This document shows, one piece after another, positions 1 through 7,758 of a stretch of 14,840 nucleotides of DNA (positions are counted from its first letter, which is position 1; every line of letters begins with the position of its first letter). The position numbers were made by a program, and so were the translations under genes. The stretch is from NCBI GenBank assembly GCA_022705265.1, contig JAKJEU010000011.1, positions 1 through 14,840 on the forward strand, written 5' to 3'. The DNA is from Pseudomonadota bacterium (GTDB taxonomy: Bacteria > Pseudomonadota > Alphaproteobacteria > JAKJEU01). Below the pieces are notes generated by a model that searched no databases, was not told the origin of the DNA, and worked only from the letters and a program-made list of their open reading frames with translations.

Positions 1-2362
1 TAAACACAACCTCACTTTGCAAACCTTTTGAACCGTGAGCCGTCATAATTCTTACCGCATCGACTTGTTTGTCATCAGTTTCTCTTTTAACATTGATTTC
101 CGAGGATTTTATCCATTTCAAAAACGAAATTAACGAAGGTGTATTTTGTTGTTCGTAATTAATAATTATGTTCAAAAATTCCTTTAACGCATCGTCTACG
201 ACCTTATCCATTCTTGATATAAATCGTTTTCTTGCGTTCATTTTCCCATCTAATATAAACGAATAAATTTCAAAAGGCTTTAAATTCAGCGACATATTAA
301 GAAGTGTTGATAATTCCGCATAAACTTTGTGATGATTATTTTTCAACATTTCATAAAGGTCCGAATTTTCCCTGCCTTTACAAAGATTAAAAAGCATTTC
401 GTCATCAAAATTATATAACGGGCTTTTTAAAACCACCGCCAAAGACAAATCATCGTAAGGAGAAACCAAAAAATCCCCCAAAGCAATCAAATCCTTTATC
501 GCAATTGAATCTTTTATCTCGAACCTGTCCACCCCTGATATTGGGATATTAAATTCTGATGATTTAAAAATATTCATCAAAGATTTTATAAAGCCTTGCT
601 GTCTTTTTTGCATTAAAATCATTATATCAGAAGGCTTAATTTTCTTACCAAAATCAATTTTGCCATCCAAAATAGCCTTTATTTGTTTTGCAATTTTTAA
701 TGCCACTTCAAAGGACGGATTTTTATCGCCTTTTTCCTTGTTATCAAACAATGGAAGTTTTTCTTTTGCCTCATCCTCGTCTTTTTCAACATAAACCGCA
801 TCCCAAAGTTCAATAACCGAACCAAACCCTTTGTTATTATCGCTTACAAGATGGGTAAAGTCGGTTTCATCGCCCAAAACACCATTACTTACTTCTTTGT
901 TTGATAAAAACATATTAACAAGATCCAAAACGCCTTGATTAGAACGGAAAGAAACCGCCATATTTTGATATGAAAATGGTCGGTTAAGATGATTTAATTT
1001 GCTTTCAAAAAACCGCCTCATTTTATCAAAATTATCAGGCCTTGCACCTTGGAAAGAATAAATTGATTGTTTTCTATCCCCTACTACGAAAACTGTGCGA
1101 TTTTTGCTTAAATCCCCTGATAAAAATTCTTCACTTAAACTTTTTATAATATCCCATTGTTCAGGGCTTGTATCTTGGGCTTCATCAATTAAAAGATGAG
1201 ACAAACCGTCATCTAATCGATACAAAATCCAATCACGATTTTCTTTGTTATTTAATAAATTTTTTGTAATCAATATCAAATCATCGTAATCAAGACAAAG
1301 CTTTCTTTCTTTTTGTTTTTGGTATTCCGTGATGATTTTTATGGCAATTTTTAAAATATCGCCCGTTTTTTGCAAAGTTGAAATTGATACTTGTTTATCC
1401 ACCAAATCCATCAAAATATCGCCCATTTCTGACAATATTTCCGAATTTTCAAGAGCTTTTCTTAACGAATTATCATTGGTTAAAATGCTTTCTTTAAAAC
1501 CTTTGAATCCATCTTGCTCACGAAAACAAGACATGGCATCAAGCACCTTTTGTTTTGTTGCATTTATCTTGCCACCGTTTATATCATTTCTTATTTTTTC
1601 AAAATATTGCTCTAAATTTGCTTTGTTAAGGTAAAAATCGAAACCCTTGCCATATTCGACACCCAAAAAATTATAAAGTCGCATCATGAAAACATCAAAG
1701 TCGTTATTACATTCATTGTAAATTGCAAGAATTTTAATTCGTTGCGACAATAAAGATTTCAAAGTTTCTTTTAAGTTTTTTTCCTTAATTTCAGATATAC
1801 ATCTTAAAAAAGCTTGGTTATTTTCGCCACCCTTATACGCTTCGTTTAAAACCTTTGATAAGATTTTTTCAAAAATAACATTAGCATCGTTTTCATCCAT
1901 TACCTTAAAATACGGAGAAATCGAAGCTTCGATTGGAAATCTTTTTAAAATGCTTTGACAAAGCCCATGAATAGTGGTTACCTTTATGCCCGTTTTATCG
2001 TCAATTACCTTTGCAAACAAAAGCCTTGCTTGGATTTTTAATTTTGACAATTCATTATCGTTTAAAGCTCTTCCTTCTAACCCTTCAAGCTCTTTTTTCA
2101 AATCTTCATCAGAAATAATCGCAAAACTTTTAAGCTTTTTGTTAATTCGGTCAATCATTTCCGTAGCACCAGCTTTGGTATAAGTTATGCACCAAATTTT
2201 TTTTACATCAGCACCACTTAAAAGAAGGTTTATAACCCTGTCAACTAAGACTTTTGTTTTGCCAGAACCAGCAGAAGCGCTAACCCATGCGGAAACATCG
2301 TGTCTTGCAACTTCTCTTTGTTTTTTGTTGGCAATTTCATTCGTGCTGACCATTTCATTCAT
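1..2362 (-). CDS. addA: AddA, helicase-nuclease subunit of the AddAB double-strand-break repair complex (C-terminus beyond the left edge)
   Basis: UvrD/Rep-type (SF1A) helicase subunit that, with AddB, unwinds and resects DNA ends for RecA loading in the cytoplasm. Reading from the ATG at 2362, 787 codons are open to the window edge. Visible motifs: Walker A ASAGSGKT (residues 29-36), motif Ia ITYTKAGATEM (59-69), motif II DEAQDTSPEQW (from 393), motif III VVGDRKQSIYSFQGARPDNF (GDRKQS at 428-433), motif IV SFRS (471-474) and motif V MTAHGSKGL (773-781). The window cuts just after motif V, so motif VI and the expected C-terminal RecB-like nuclease domain are not visible. Family members are usually about 1100-1200 residues, so roughly a third is missing. 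The start overlaps the addB stop by 8 nt (ATGAATGA). A GGAG at 2375-2372 lies 9 nt upstream and favours this ATG over the in-frame ATG at 2353. The AddA assignment rests on the motifs and on adjacency to addB. Confidence 0.96.
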   Translation of the reverse strand, partial: MNEMVSTNEIANKKQREVARHDVSAWVSASAGSGKTKVLVDRVINLLLSGADVKKIWCITYTKAGATEMIDRINKKLKSFAIISDEDLKKELEGLEGRALNDNELSKLKIQARLLFAKVIDDKTGIKVTTIHGLCQSILKRFPIEASISPYFKVMDENDANVIFEKILSKVLNEAYKGGENNQAFLRCISEIKEKNLKETLKSLLSQRIKILAIYNECNNDFDVFMMRLYNFLGVEYGKGFDFYLNKANLEQYFEKIRNDINGGKINATKQKVLDAMSCFREQDGFKGFKESILTNDNSLRKALENSEILSEMGDILMDLVDKQVSISTLQKTGDILKIAIKIITEYQKQKERKLCLDYDDLILITKNLLNNKENRDWILYRLDDGLSHLLIDEAQDTSPEQWDIIKSLSEEFLSGDLSKNRTVFVVGDRKQSIYSFQGARPDNFDKMRRFFESKLNHLNRPFSYQNMAVSFRSNQGVLDLVNMFLSNKEVSNGVLGDETDFTHLVSDNNKGFGSVIELWDAVYVEKDEDEAKEKLPLFDNKEKGDKNPSFEVALKIAKQIKAILDGKIDFGKKIKPSDIMILMQKRQQGFIKSLMNIFKSSEFNIPISGVDRFEIKDSIAIKDLIALGDFLVSPYDDLSLAVVLKSPLYNFDDEMLFNLCKGRENSDLYEMLKNNHHKVYAELSTLLNMSLNLKPFEIYSFILDGKMNARKRFISRMDKVVDDALKEFLNIIINYEQQNTPSLISFLKWIKSSEINVKRETDDKQVDAVRIMTAHGSKGLQSEVVF

Positions 2363-5216
2363 TATTATCATCTCCACTTATCATCCATTCTTCAACTCTT
2401 GCTAAATGGTCGTAATCAGAATAAATTTCCTCGCCTGTCCGTTTTGAAAGATATATTGCATCTTCTCTTTTATAATATTCAAGCAAAGCGATGGTTCTGT
2501 CCCTATAATCTTCGATTAAGGCATCTTTATCGATTGGTTCTTTTTTTCTTCCCACAGCTTCGAAATCATCGATTTTTCCGCCGTTTTCAAAGTCAACTTG
2601 CCAATATTCGATTTTCGAAACATTATGAGGCGGCACATTTTCAAAACAACCTTCTCTTGCCATCATTGCTTCTAAAACAAGCTGTGGTTCGTATCCTTTT
2701 AATGCTTCTTTTTTCAAATCTTTGCTTGAAGTTTTATAATCAATCAAGCGGAGAGTTTTGTCATTTAACACATCAATCCTGTCCGCCCTTGCCTTGATTT
2801 TTATGTCGTTAAGTTTAGCCTCGCCCTTAACCTCGCAATAACTTCTGTCGACAAGATTTTTTTCTTCCATAACTTTTTCATAAAAGAATTTGGCATAATT
2901 TTCAAATTTTTGGAACCAATAACCACCATCAAAACCATATTCTTTTAAAGCCAAAGTCCCAATTTCCAAAATTTCATTATAAGTTTTATTTAAAGATTTG
3001 CTTAAAACTTCATGAACAACTATTCCAAATTCTCTTGCTCCGATTTCGATTTCAATATCGTCAAGAGGTTTCAATTTTAACCCATGTTTTGCATAAATTG
3101 CATAAGCATCATGCCACAAAAGTTTTAAATCACTTAACGACAATTCTGATGGTTTGAAATTTATTGGTAAAGTTGGTTTTGGAGCATTAATTGTAATTTT
3201 TTCATCAACTTCATAAAACGATTTGACATAGCAATCAAAATCCTCATCCAGCAAATTATATTTAAGCCCCTTAATTTCCATAACGGCATCAAGCCTTAAA
3301 AGCCATCTTGAAGGATTTTTCAAAGCTCCACCTTCTTTTAAACTTCTTGTCAAATACACCTTGCCATTTGAAGCTTGGTTTAAAAAGTCAAGAGCACTTA
3401 CGCCGATTTCAAAATCTTCGCTTAAAAGTGATAGAGTTTTTTTCATATTTTGGTTAATCCATGGATTGTAACCATTTGAATTTACCCAATTATCATCATT
3501 AAGTCCCGCAATTACAACTACATCGGATTTTTGCAATCTTGATTCAATTGGCGATAAAATATCAAGCCTTGGATGCATTCCGTAAAGAGGTCTTATCGTC
3601 TCTCCACTTAAAATCAAATCGATAAATTCTTGATATTCTTTTAAATTAATTTCGCCGACCATTTTTGCTGATTCTAAAACCTTGAACATTAAATCAGCAC
3701 AAACCTTACCCTCATTTTTTCTCCATAAATTTAACGGAGTATCCAAAGTCGAGGCAAGTTTTTCCGCAACCTTAATATGATTTTTTAAAACGGTTTCAAA
3801 ATCAAATCTTTCCTTTTTGAAAATATCCAAAAAAGGCGACAATATTTGTTTAACATCGTTAAGCCATGCTTTTAAATCATCTTCTTTTATCAATTCAATA
3901 ACTTCATCAATTGAAAGCTTTTTAATCAAACCTCTTAAATATTTTCGCTCCAACTTTCTGGTATTTTTTATCGAATTTTCAAAATCAAACCCAGCAATTG
4001 TAAAAGGGTGTTTTAATAATTCTAACAATGCCACATGGTCATTTTGGTTCAAAGCATAATTTGAAATCAAATCAAAAAACATTCCAATTTTGGAAATCGT
4101 CAAAGGATAACCAGAAGAATCATCAAGGAAAATATCCCATTTTAACATTTTTGATTTTATAATCCTTGCCAAATTACGATTAGGGGTTACCACAACCGCT
4201 CTTTTACCCTCTTCTTCCAAAGTTTTTCTTAATATCAAAGAAATAATATCAGCCTCATAATCGATATCAGGACAATCAATGCGATATAAATTATTTAAAG
4301 CTTCATTTGAAATATCGCTTTCCTTCCATTTATAAACGCTTGATGGAGGTCTTAACGCCTCTTTCAACAAATTAAGCCTTGCCCCCTCCTTTGTTTCAAC
4401 CAAATTTTTGACATCTTTTAATGATATGTCGGAACCGATAAAAAGCTTTTTAAAGCTATATTGCGGGTGAGTTTCACTTATTGCATCAAAATCTGCATCA
4501 CTTATTTTGTTATCAAGCCCATGAAAAATCGCACAACCATTTGGCAATTTAACAACCTCATCAAACAATGTTTTAGTAATTGGAGAAACAAAGCTTAGCC
4601 CCGCCATTATTACAGGCTTATCAAAAGGGTTTTCTTGCCATGCTTTTAAAATTGATAATACTTTTTTGTTAAAAAATACTTTTTTATCAATAAAACCTTG
4701 TTCTTTTAAAATATCGTTCCAATTTAGTGTTATAATCTTTAAAAATTCCAAGATTTCATTCCAATGGACGGCATAATTATCTGGGACTATGGTTTCTAAA
4801 TCTTGATAGGATATATTGTAATCAATAAAATCGTCCAAAATTTCAAGCAAAGACGAAGCAAGCGACAAAGATTTTGACTCGGAATATTTTCCCATACCGT
4901 TAATAAGCTTTGACAATATAAAAAGCCTTGTAAAATCGGGAATGATATTCAAATCGTCTTCATCATCTCTTGATAAATCATCAAAAACCGCATGAAAAGA
5001 ATTAACCGTCATAAGTCTTGGCAATAAAAGAGCACCACCTTCACTTTTTCTTATGAAAGCTTCCTTTAATGCTCTTAAAGAACGGTTAGTCGGCAATATT
5101 ATATGATAATCCACCAGTGAAAAAGCACCGTTATCTTTGCCCTTTGAAATTAAATAATCAGCTAAAACATCAACAAACGATAAATCCGATGGTATCGTAA
5201 AGACTTTATCAATCAT
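2355..5216 (-). CDS. addB: AddB, nuclease subunit of the AddAB double-strand-break repair complex
   Basis: Partner of AddA, 953 residues, alphaproteobacterial type. The N-terminal part has the helicase-like fold with ILPTNRSLRALKEAF and LLPRL, but no Walker A, as expected for a non-motor AddB. The central part carries the family block VIAGLNDDNW followed by PSRWLLRLDAV. The C-terminal part is a RecB-like PD-(D/E)XK nuclease: GIVVHEVL (H735), RADRID (810-815) and LIDYKT (D826-x-K828), followed by a QLVLEAMM helix. These residues are those expected for an active nuclease. It is a little shorter than the roughly 1000 residues usual for this type. The start overlaps the tsaE stop as ATGA (4 nt), with GAGGAAA about 10 nt upstream (5233-5227), so translational coupling is likely. 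In many alphaproteobacteria a kinase (AmgK) and a nucleotidyltransferase (MurU) gene separate tsaE from addB; here they are absent. Confidence 0.96.
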   Translation of the reverse strand: MIDKVFTIPSDLSFVDVLADYLISKGKDNGAFSLVDYHIILPTNRSLRALKEAFIRKSEGGALLLPRLMTVNSFHAVFDDLSRDDEDDLNIIPDFTRLFILSKLINGMGKYSESKSLSLASSLLEILDDFIDYNISYQDLETIVPDNYAVHWNEILEFLKIITLNWNDILKEQGFIDKKVFFNKKVLSILKAWQENPFDKPVIMAGLSFVSPITKTLFDEVVKLPNGCAIFHGLDNKISDADFDAISETHPQYSFKKLFIGSDISLKDVKNLVETKEGARLNLLKEALRPPSSVYKWKESDISNEALNNLYRIDCPDIDYEADIISLILRKTLEEEGKRAVVVTPNRNLARIIKSKMLKWDIFLDDSSGYPLTISKIGMFFDLISNYALNQNDHVALLELLKHPFTIAGFDFENSIKNTRKLERKYLRGLIKKLSIDEVIELIKEDDLKAWLNDVKQILSPFLDIFKKERFDFETVLKNHIKVAEKLASTLDTPLNLWRKNEGKVCADLMFKVLESAKMVGEINLKEYQEFIDLILSGETIRPLYGMHPRLDILSPIESRLQKSDVVVIAGLNDDNWVNSNGYNPWINQNMKKTLSLLSEDFEIGVSALDFLNQASNGKVYLTRSLKEGGALKNPSRWLLRLDAVMEIKGLKYNLLDEDFDCYVKSFYEVDEKITINAPKPTLPINFKPSELSLSDLKLLWHDAYAIYAKHGLKLKPLDDIEIEIGAREFGIVVHEVLSKSLNKTYNEILEIGTLALKEYGFDGGYWFQKFENYAKFFYEKVMEEKNLVDRSYCEVKGEAKLNDIKIKARADRIDVLNDKTLRLIDYKTSSKDLKKEALKGYEPQLVLEAMMAREGCFENVPPHNVSKIEYWQVDFENGGKIDDFEAVGRKKEPIDKDALIEDYRDRTIALLEYYKREDAIYLSKRTGEEIYSDYDHLARVEEWMISGDDNNE

Positions 5217-5662
5217 TTAAGTCTACTTTCCTCAATCCCTTTTACAGTAATATGACGCTTATGTTCGTCAATCATTTCGATTTTTATGTTAATTAAATTT
5301 TCGTCCTTGATAAAATTCAAAGCCAAAGAAGGCCATTCAATTAACGATACTCCATTAATCAAAGCCTCTTCAATGCCAACTTCGTAAAGGTCCGTTTCGT
5401 CTTTAAGCCTGTATAAATCAAAATGCCAAATTTGAAATTTAGGAGCATCATAAATTTGTACCAAAGTAAAGGTAGGACTTACCACAATTTGGTCTTCGGC
5501 GGTAAGATATTTAACAAAACTTCTTGAAAAAACAGTTTTACCAACCCCTAAATTGCCATTTAACGCAATCACATCGCCTTTTTTAACAACTTCTGCGACT
5601 TTTCTTGCAAAATTGTTCATTTCCTCTTCGGAATTTACAATTAATTCATGAAATTTTGCCAT
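5213..5662 (-). CDS. tsaE: TsaE, ATPase for tRNA threonylcarbamoyladenosine (t6A37) synthesis
   Basis: Small P-loop ATPase that works with TsaB and TsaD (and the TsaC product) to make t6A at position 37 of ANN-decoding tRNAs in the cytoplasm. It is 149 residues, normal for the family. Walker A is GNLGVGKT (36-43). The family signatures VSPTFTLVQIYD, HFDLYRLKD (Walker-B-like strand) and the tail GIEEAL...SLIEWP are all present. The ATG at 5662 lies inside the last codons of the upstream SNase-like gene (22-nt overlap), and the stop overlaps the addB start by 4 nt, so it sits in one operon with its neighbours. Only a weak GGG-containing ribosome-binding site is visible. No TsaB, TsaD or TsaC gene is in the window. 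Confidence 0.95.
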   Translation of the reverse strand: MAKFHELIVNSEEEMNNFARKVAEVVKKGDVIALNGNLGVGKTVFSRSFVKYLTAEDQIVVSPTFTLVQIYDAPKFQIWHFDLYRLKDETDLYEVGIEEALINGVSLIEWPSLALNFIKDENLINIKIEMIDEHKRHITVKGIEESRLK

Positions 5663-6459
5663 AATTTACCCACTGGTTTGTCTTTTGATTTTGAAGAAGA
5701 AGGCAATACAATAACTTCTTGTTTCTTTTGTTTTTCAGCATCAAATTGCCATGGAGCATAAAAAGAACCTTGCCAAAGCCCAAGTAGTTTTGTTTTAGCA
5801 TGACTTTCATATGGAAAATAGACTTGACCAAATTTTGGGTTCGGAAAAGCATAACCAAGTCCCACCATATATGCCCCGATATCATCACTTCCACTTAAAC
5901 AAACGCCATAAGTTGTGTCTTTTTCTTCACCAATTATTGTGCATTCAATTTCTTTTGTTCCGATTAATTTTGCAAGTTTTTCTGTTGCGACTCTTCCACA
6001 ATAATAAAGCCTTCTGTAATTATCAGCACAAGTTTGATCAATTCTTGGAGCTTCAATTCCATAAAGATGAATTCTTTTTCCATCTAAGGTAACAGTATTC
6101 CCATCAAATACCTTTGCAATACCCTTTAATTTTATTTGTTCTTTTGGTTTGCCATCATTTTCGTTTTTAGAACTAAAAAGCCTTGATAAAACACCTTTTT
6201 CCGGGATAGCACCGTCTTTATCGCTTCCCTTCGTATTTATAAAACCACCAAAATACGCAATTGAAAATAAAACCAATGCAATGACAACAACAGTTATAAT
6301 ACAACCAATTGCTTTTATAAAAACACAAATAAGTATTATTCCAAAGATTACAGCAACCGTAATTCCCATCATGCCAAGCTCATGGTCACCACCACTAAAC
6401 CCGAGGTATCCTGCACCAGCTCCACCAATAACAAACAAGGATATAAGAAATTTTAACAT
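5641..6459 (-). CDS. Membrane-anchored staphylococcal-nuclease-like (SNase/thermonuclease-fold) protein, catalytic residues apparently lost
   Basis: 272 residues. The first 75 are strongly hydrophobic, with three likely membrane helices (about 3-20, 30-50 and 53-73). A charged, low-complexity linker follows (about 77-110), then a domain (about 111-245) matching the SNase/TNase fold: KVFDGNTVTLDGKRIHLYGI, EAPRIDQTC, YYCGRVATEKL, TYGVCLSGSDDIGAYMV, and a tail LLGLWQGSFYAPW typical of bacterial thermonuclease-family proteins. By-eye alignment with staphylococcal nuclease puts N121 at D21, H131 at R35, E136 at D40, R139 at E43 and V186 at R87, so it is probably not a nuclease. A binding or structural role at the inner membrane is an inference. 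AAGGAA at 6472-6467, 7 nt upstream, supports the start. The end overlaps tsaE by 22 nt. Substrate and function are unknown. Confidence 0.8.
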   Translation of the reverse strand: MLKFLISLFVIGGAGAGYLGFSGGDHELGMMGITVAVIFGIILICVFIKAIGCIITVVVIALVLFSIAYFGGFINTKGSDKDGAIPEKGVLSRLFSSKNENDGKPKEQIKLKGIAKVFDGNTVTLDGKRIHLYGIEAPRIDQTCADNYRRLYYCGRVATEKLAKLIGTKEIECTIIGEEKDTTYGVCLSGSDDIGAYMVGLGYAFPNPKFGQVYFPYESHAKTKLLGLWQGSFYAPWQFDAEKQKKQEVIVLPSSSKSKDKPVGKLWQNFMN

Positions 6460-6505
6460 AGGCTAATTCCTTTTTTATATTTTTTAACAATTATGTATAA
6501 AGATA

Positions 6506-7672
6506 TTACAATTTTACTTCTGTAACAATTTTATTTTTAATATTATCATAACAAATTGTAAGTTTTCCAGCCCTTAAAAGCAACGCATCTTTGCCAAAAA
6601 AGTCAAGCCTCCAACCTTCTAAAACTTTTGATTTAGATTTAATCCCCAAAACTGCTATATCATCAATATCATCATGATTTGCAACAAGTTTTGAAGAAAC
6701 CTTTGCCTCGGAACATTTCAAATTAAGTAAAAGTTTTAACATATCCGTCAACGGTTTTAATTTTGAAAGCTTAGTCAAATATTCTTTTGAAGGTCTTTGC
6801 GGCAATATAATGTTTTCAAAATCAGAATTTTTTAACAAATCCAAAATTTCTTCCCCATATTTTATCGAACCATCAGATTTTCTTTGCACACTTCTTATGT
6901 TTTTAAGCCCTTCTTCGTCCTTTGGATTTACCAAAGCAATTTCAAGCAAAGTTTCATCAGGAACTATATATTTTCTTGGCTTATCAAGCTTCATCGCGGT
7001 TGCATCACGAAATTTTGCCAAAGCTTGTAAATTCGCAATATATTGTTTTGAAGAACTTTTTGCTTTAAGCCTTTCCCATGCATTATCAAGATTTATATCA
7101 TAATTATCGATTGATATAAGATAATCCATCTCATCTTTAATCCAATCGTTACGATTAAGTTTTGTAAGCTTTTTATCAAGCTCTTTATAAACCTTTATCA
7201 AATAAGTGACATCAGATAAGGCATAATCAATTTGTTCATCAGTTAAGGGTCTTTTCGTCCAATCAGTCAATCTTTGCCCTTTGTTCAAAGCAACTTTACA
7301 ATAATATTGCACCAAAAATTGATAAGAAACCGAGTCGCCAAAACCCAATGCCATTGCCGCAATTTGAGTATCAAACAAAGGTTTAGGTATTATTTTTAAA
7401 AGATTATAAAAAGCCTCTAAATCTTGTCTTGCTGAATGAAAAACTTTGACTATGCTTTCATTTATTAGTATATCTTTTAAAGGTGAGTAATCATCAATTT
7501 CTGATAAGACATCAATGACCACGGATTTCCTTGCTGTTCCAATTTGGATAAGACAAAGATGAGGGAAAAAGGTTTTCTCTCTCACGAATTCAGTGTCTAA
7601 AGTTATAAATTTTTGTTTATCTAAGGATTTACAAAATTTTTTAAGCGATTTATTATCAGTAATTATTTTCAT
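6506..7672 (-). CDS. rnd: Ribonuclease D, 3'-5' exoribonuclease
   Basis: DEDDy-family exonuclease that trims 3' ends of tRNA precursors and other small RNAs in the cytoplasm. Counting from the ATG at 7672, it has 388 residues, close to the usual size. The catalytic set is complete: D26 and E28 in TLDTEFVREKTFFP, D84 in HSARQDLEAF, and Y150 with D154 in YALSDVTYL. These match E. coli RNase D numbering almost exactly. LFDTQIAAMALGFG and RLTDWTKRPLT are also typical. An HRDC domain follows (about 210-290), then a C-terminal region ending in GWRLDFFGKDALLLRAGKL. The frame stays open upstream to a TTG at 7720, but the family start is MKIITDN at 7672, so I chose that. No Shine-Dalgarno site is visible; a TATAAT lies 16 nt upstream on the same strand. 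It is divergent from aspS and 46 nt upstream of the SNase-like gene. Confidence 0.94.
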   Translation of the reverse strand: MKIITDNKSLKKFCKSLDKQKFITLDTEFVREKTFFPHLCLIQIGTARKSVVIDVLSEIDDYSPLKDILINESIVKVFHSARQDLEAFYNLLKIIPKPLFDTQIAAMALGFGDSVSYQFLVQYYCKVALNKGQRLTDWTKRPLTDEQIDYALSDVTYLIKVYKELDKKLTKLNRNDWIKDEMDYLISIDNYDINLDNAWERLKAKSSSKQYIANLQALAKFRDATAMKLDKPRKYIVPDETLLEIALVNPKDEEGLKNIRSVQRKSDGSIKYGEEILDLLKNSDFENIILPQRPSKEYLTKLSKLKPLTDMLKLLLNLKCSEAKVSSKLVANHDDIDDIAVLGIKSKSKVLEGWRLDFFGKDALLLRAGKLTICYDNIKNKIVTEVKL

Positions 7673-7758
7673 ATTTTTTTTATACAATATTATAGCTTTC
7701 ATTTGCAAGGCTTGATACAATGAGAAAATGTTTTTTTATTTTTAAGGGAGAGGAAAAA
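7673..7758. promoter_or_regulatory. AT-rich divergent intergenic region between rnd and aspS, presumed promoters
   Basis: This 86-bp gap must hold the start signals of both divergent genes. On the minus strand a perfect TATAAT sits at 7694-7689, 16 nt before the rnd ATG, but no good -35 hexamer lies at the normal distance (TTGTAT at 7720-7715 is 20 nt away). On the plus strand TTGCAA (7703-7708) and TTGATA (7712-7717) are possible -35 elements, but no convincing -10 follows. The region is real as an intergenic spacer; the exact promoter positions are guesses. Confidence 0.35.
7744..7753 (+). promoter_or_regulatory. Ribosome-binding site that fixes the aspS start
   Basis: Purine-rich AAGGGAGAGG lies 5 nt before the ATG at 7759. 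It is the strongest Shine-Dalgarno sequence near this gene. It favours that ATG over the in-frame ATG at 7720, which would add 13 residues foreign to the family. Confidence 0.75.

Noticed and set aside
1329..2405. Plus-strand open frames of 69-101 codons opposite addA
   Set aside because: The minus strand here encodes continuous AddA helicase motifs; these frames are low-complexity Ser/Phe-rich shadows.
2300..2797. 165-codon plus-strand open frame opposite the 3' end of addB
   Set aside because: It lies antisense to the conserved nuclease domain of addB, has no recognisable domain and no ribosome-binding site, and reads like a composition-driven shadow.
5811..6466. Plus-strand open frames of 93 and 105 codons opposite the SNase-like gene
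   Set aside because: They are antisense to a gene with a clear fold, a good ribosome-binding site and a membrane-helix pattern; they have no supporting features.
7673..7720. Extending RNase D to the TTG at 7720
   Set aside because: The extra 16 residues are not family-like, and MKIITDN at 7672 puts the catalytic residues at E. coli RNase D numbering.
7720..7758. Extending AspRS to the ATG at 7720
   Set aside because: The strong ribosome-binding site (7744-7753) and the family start MGYRTHKCGELR both place the start at 7759.
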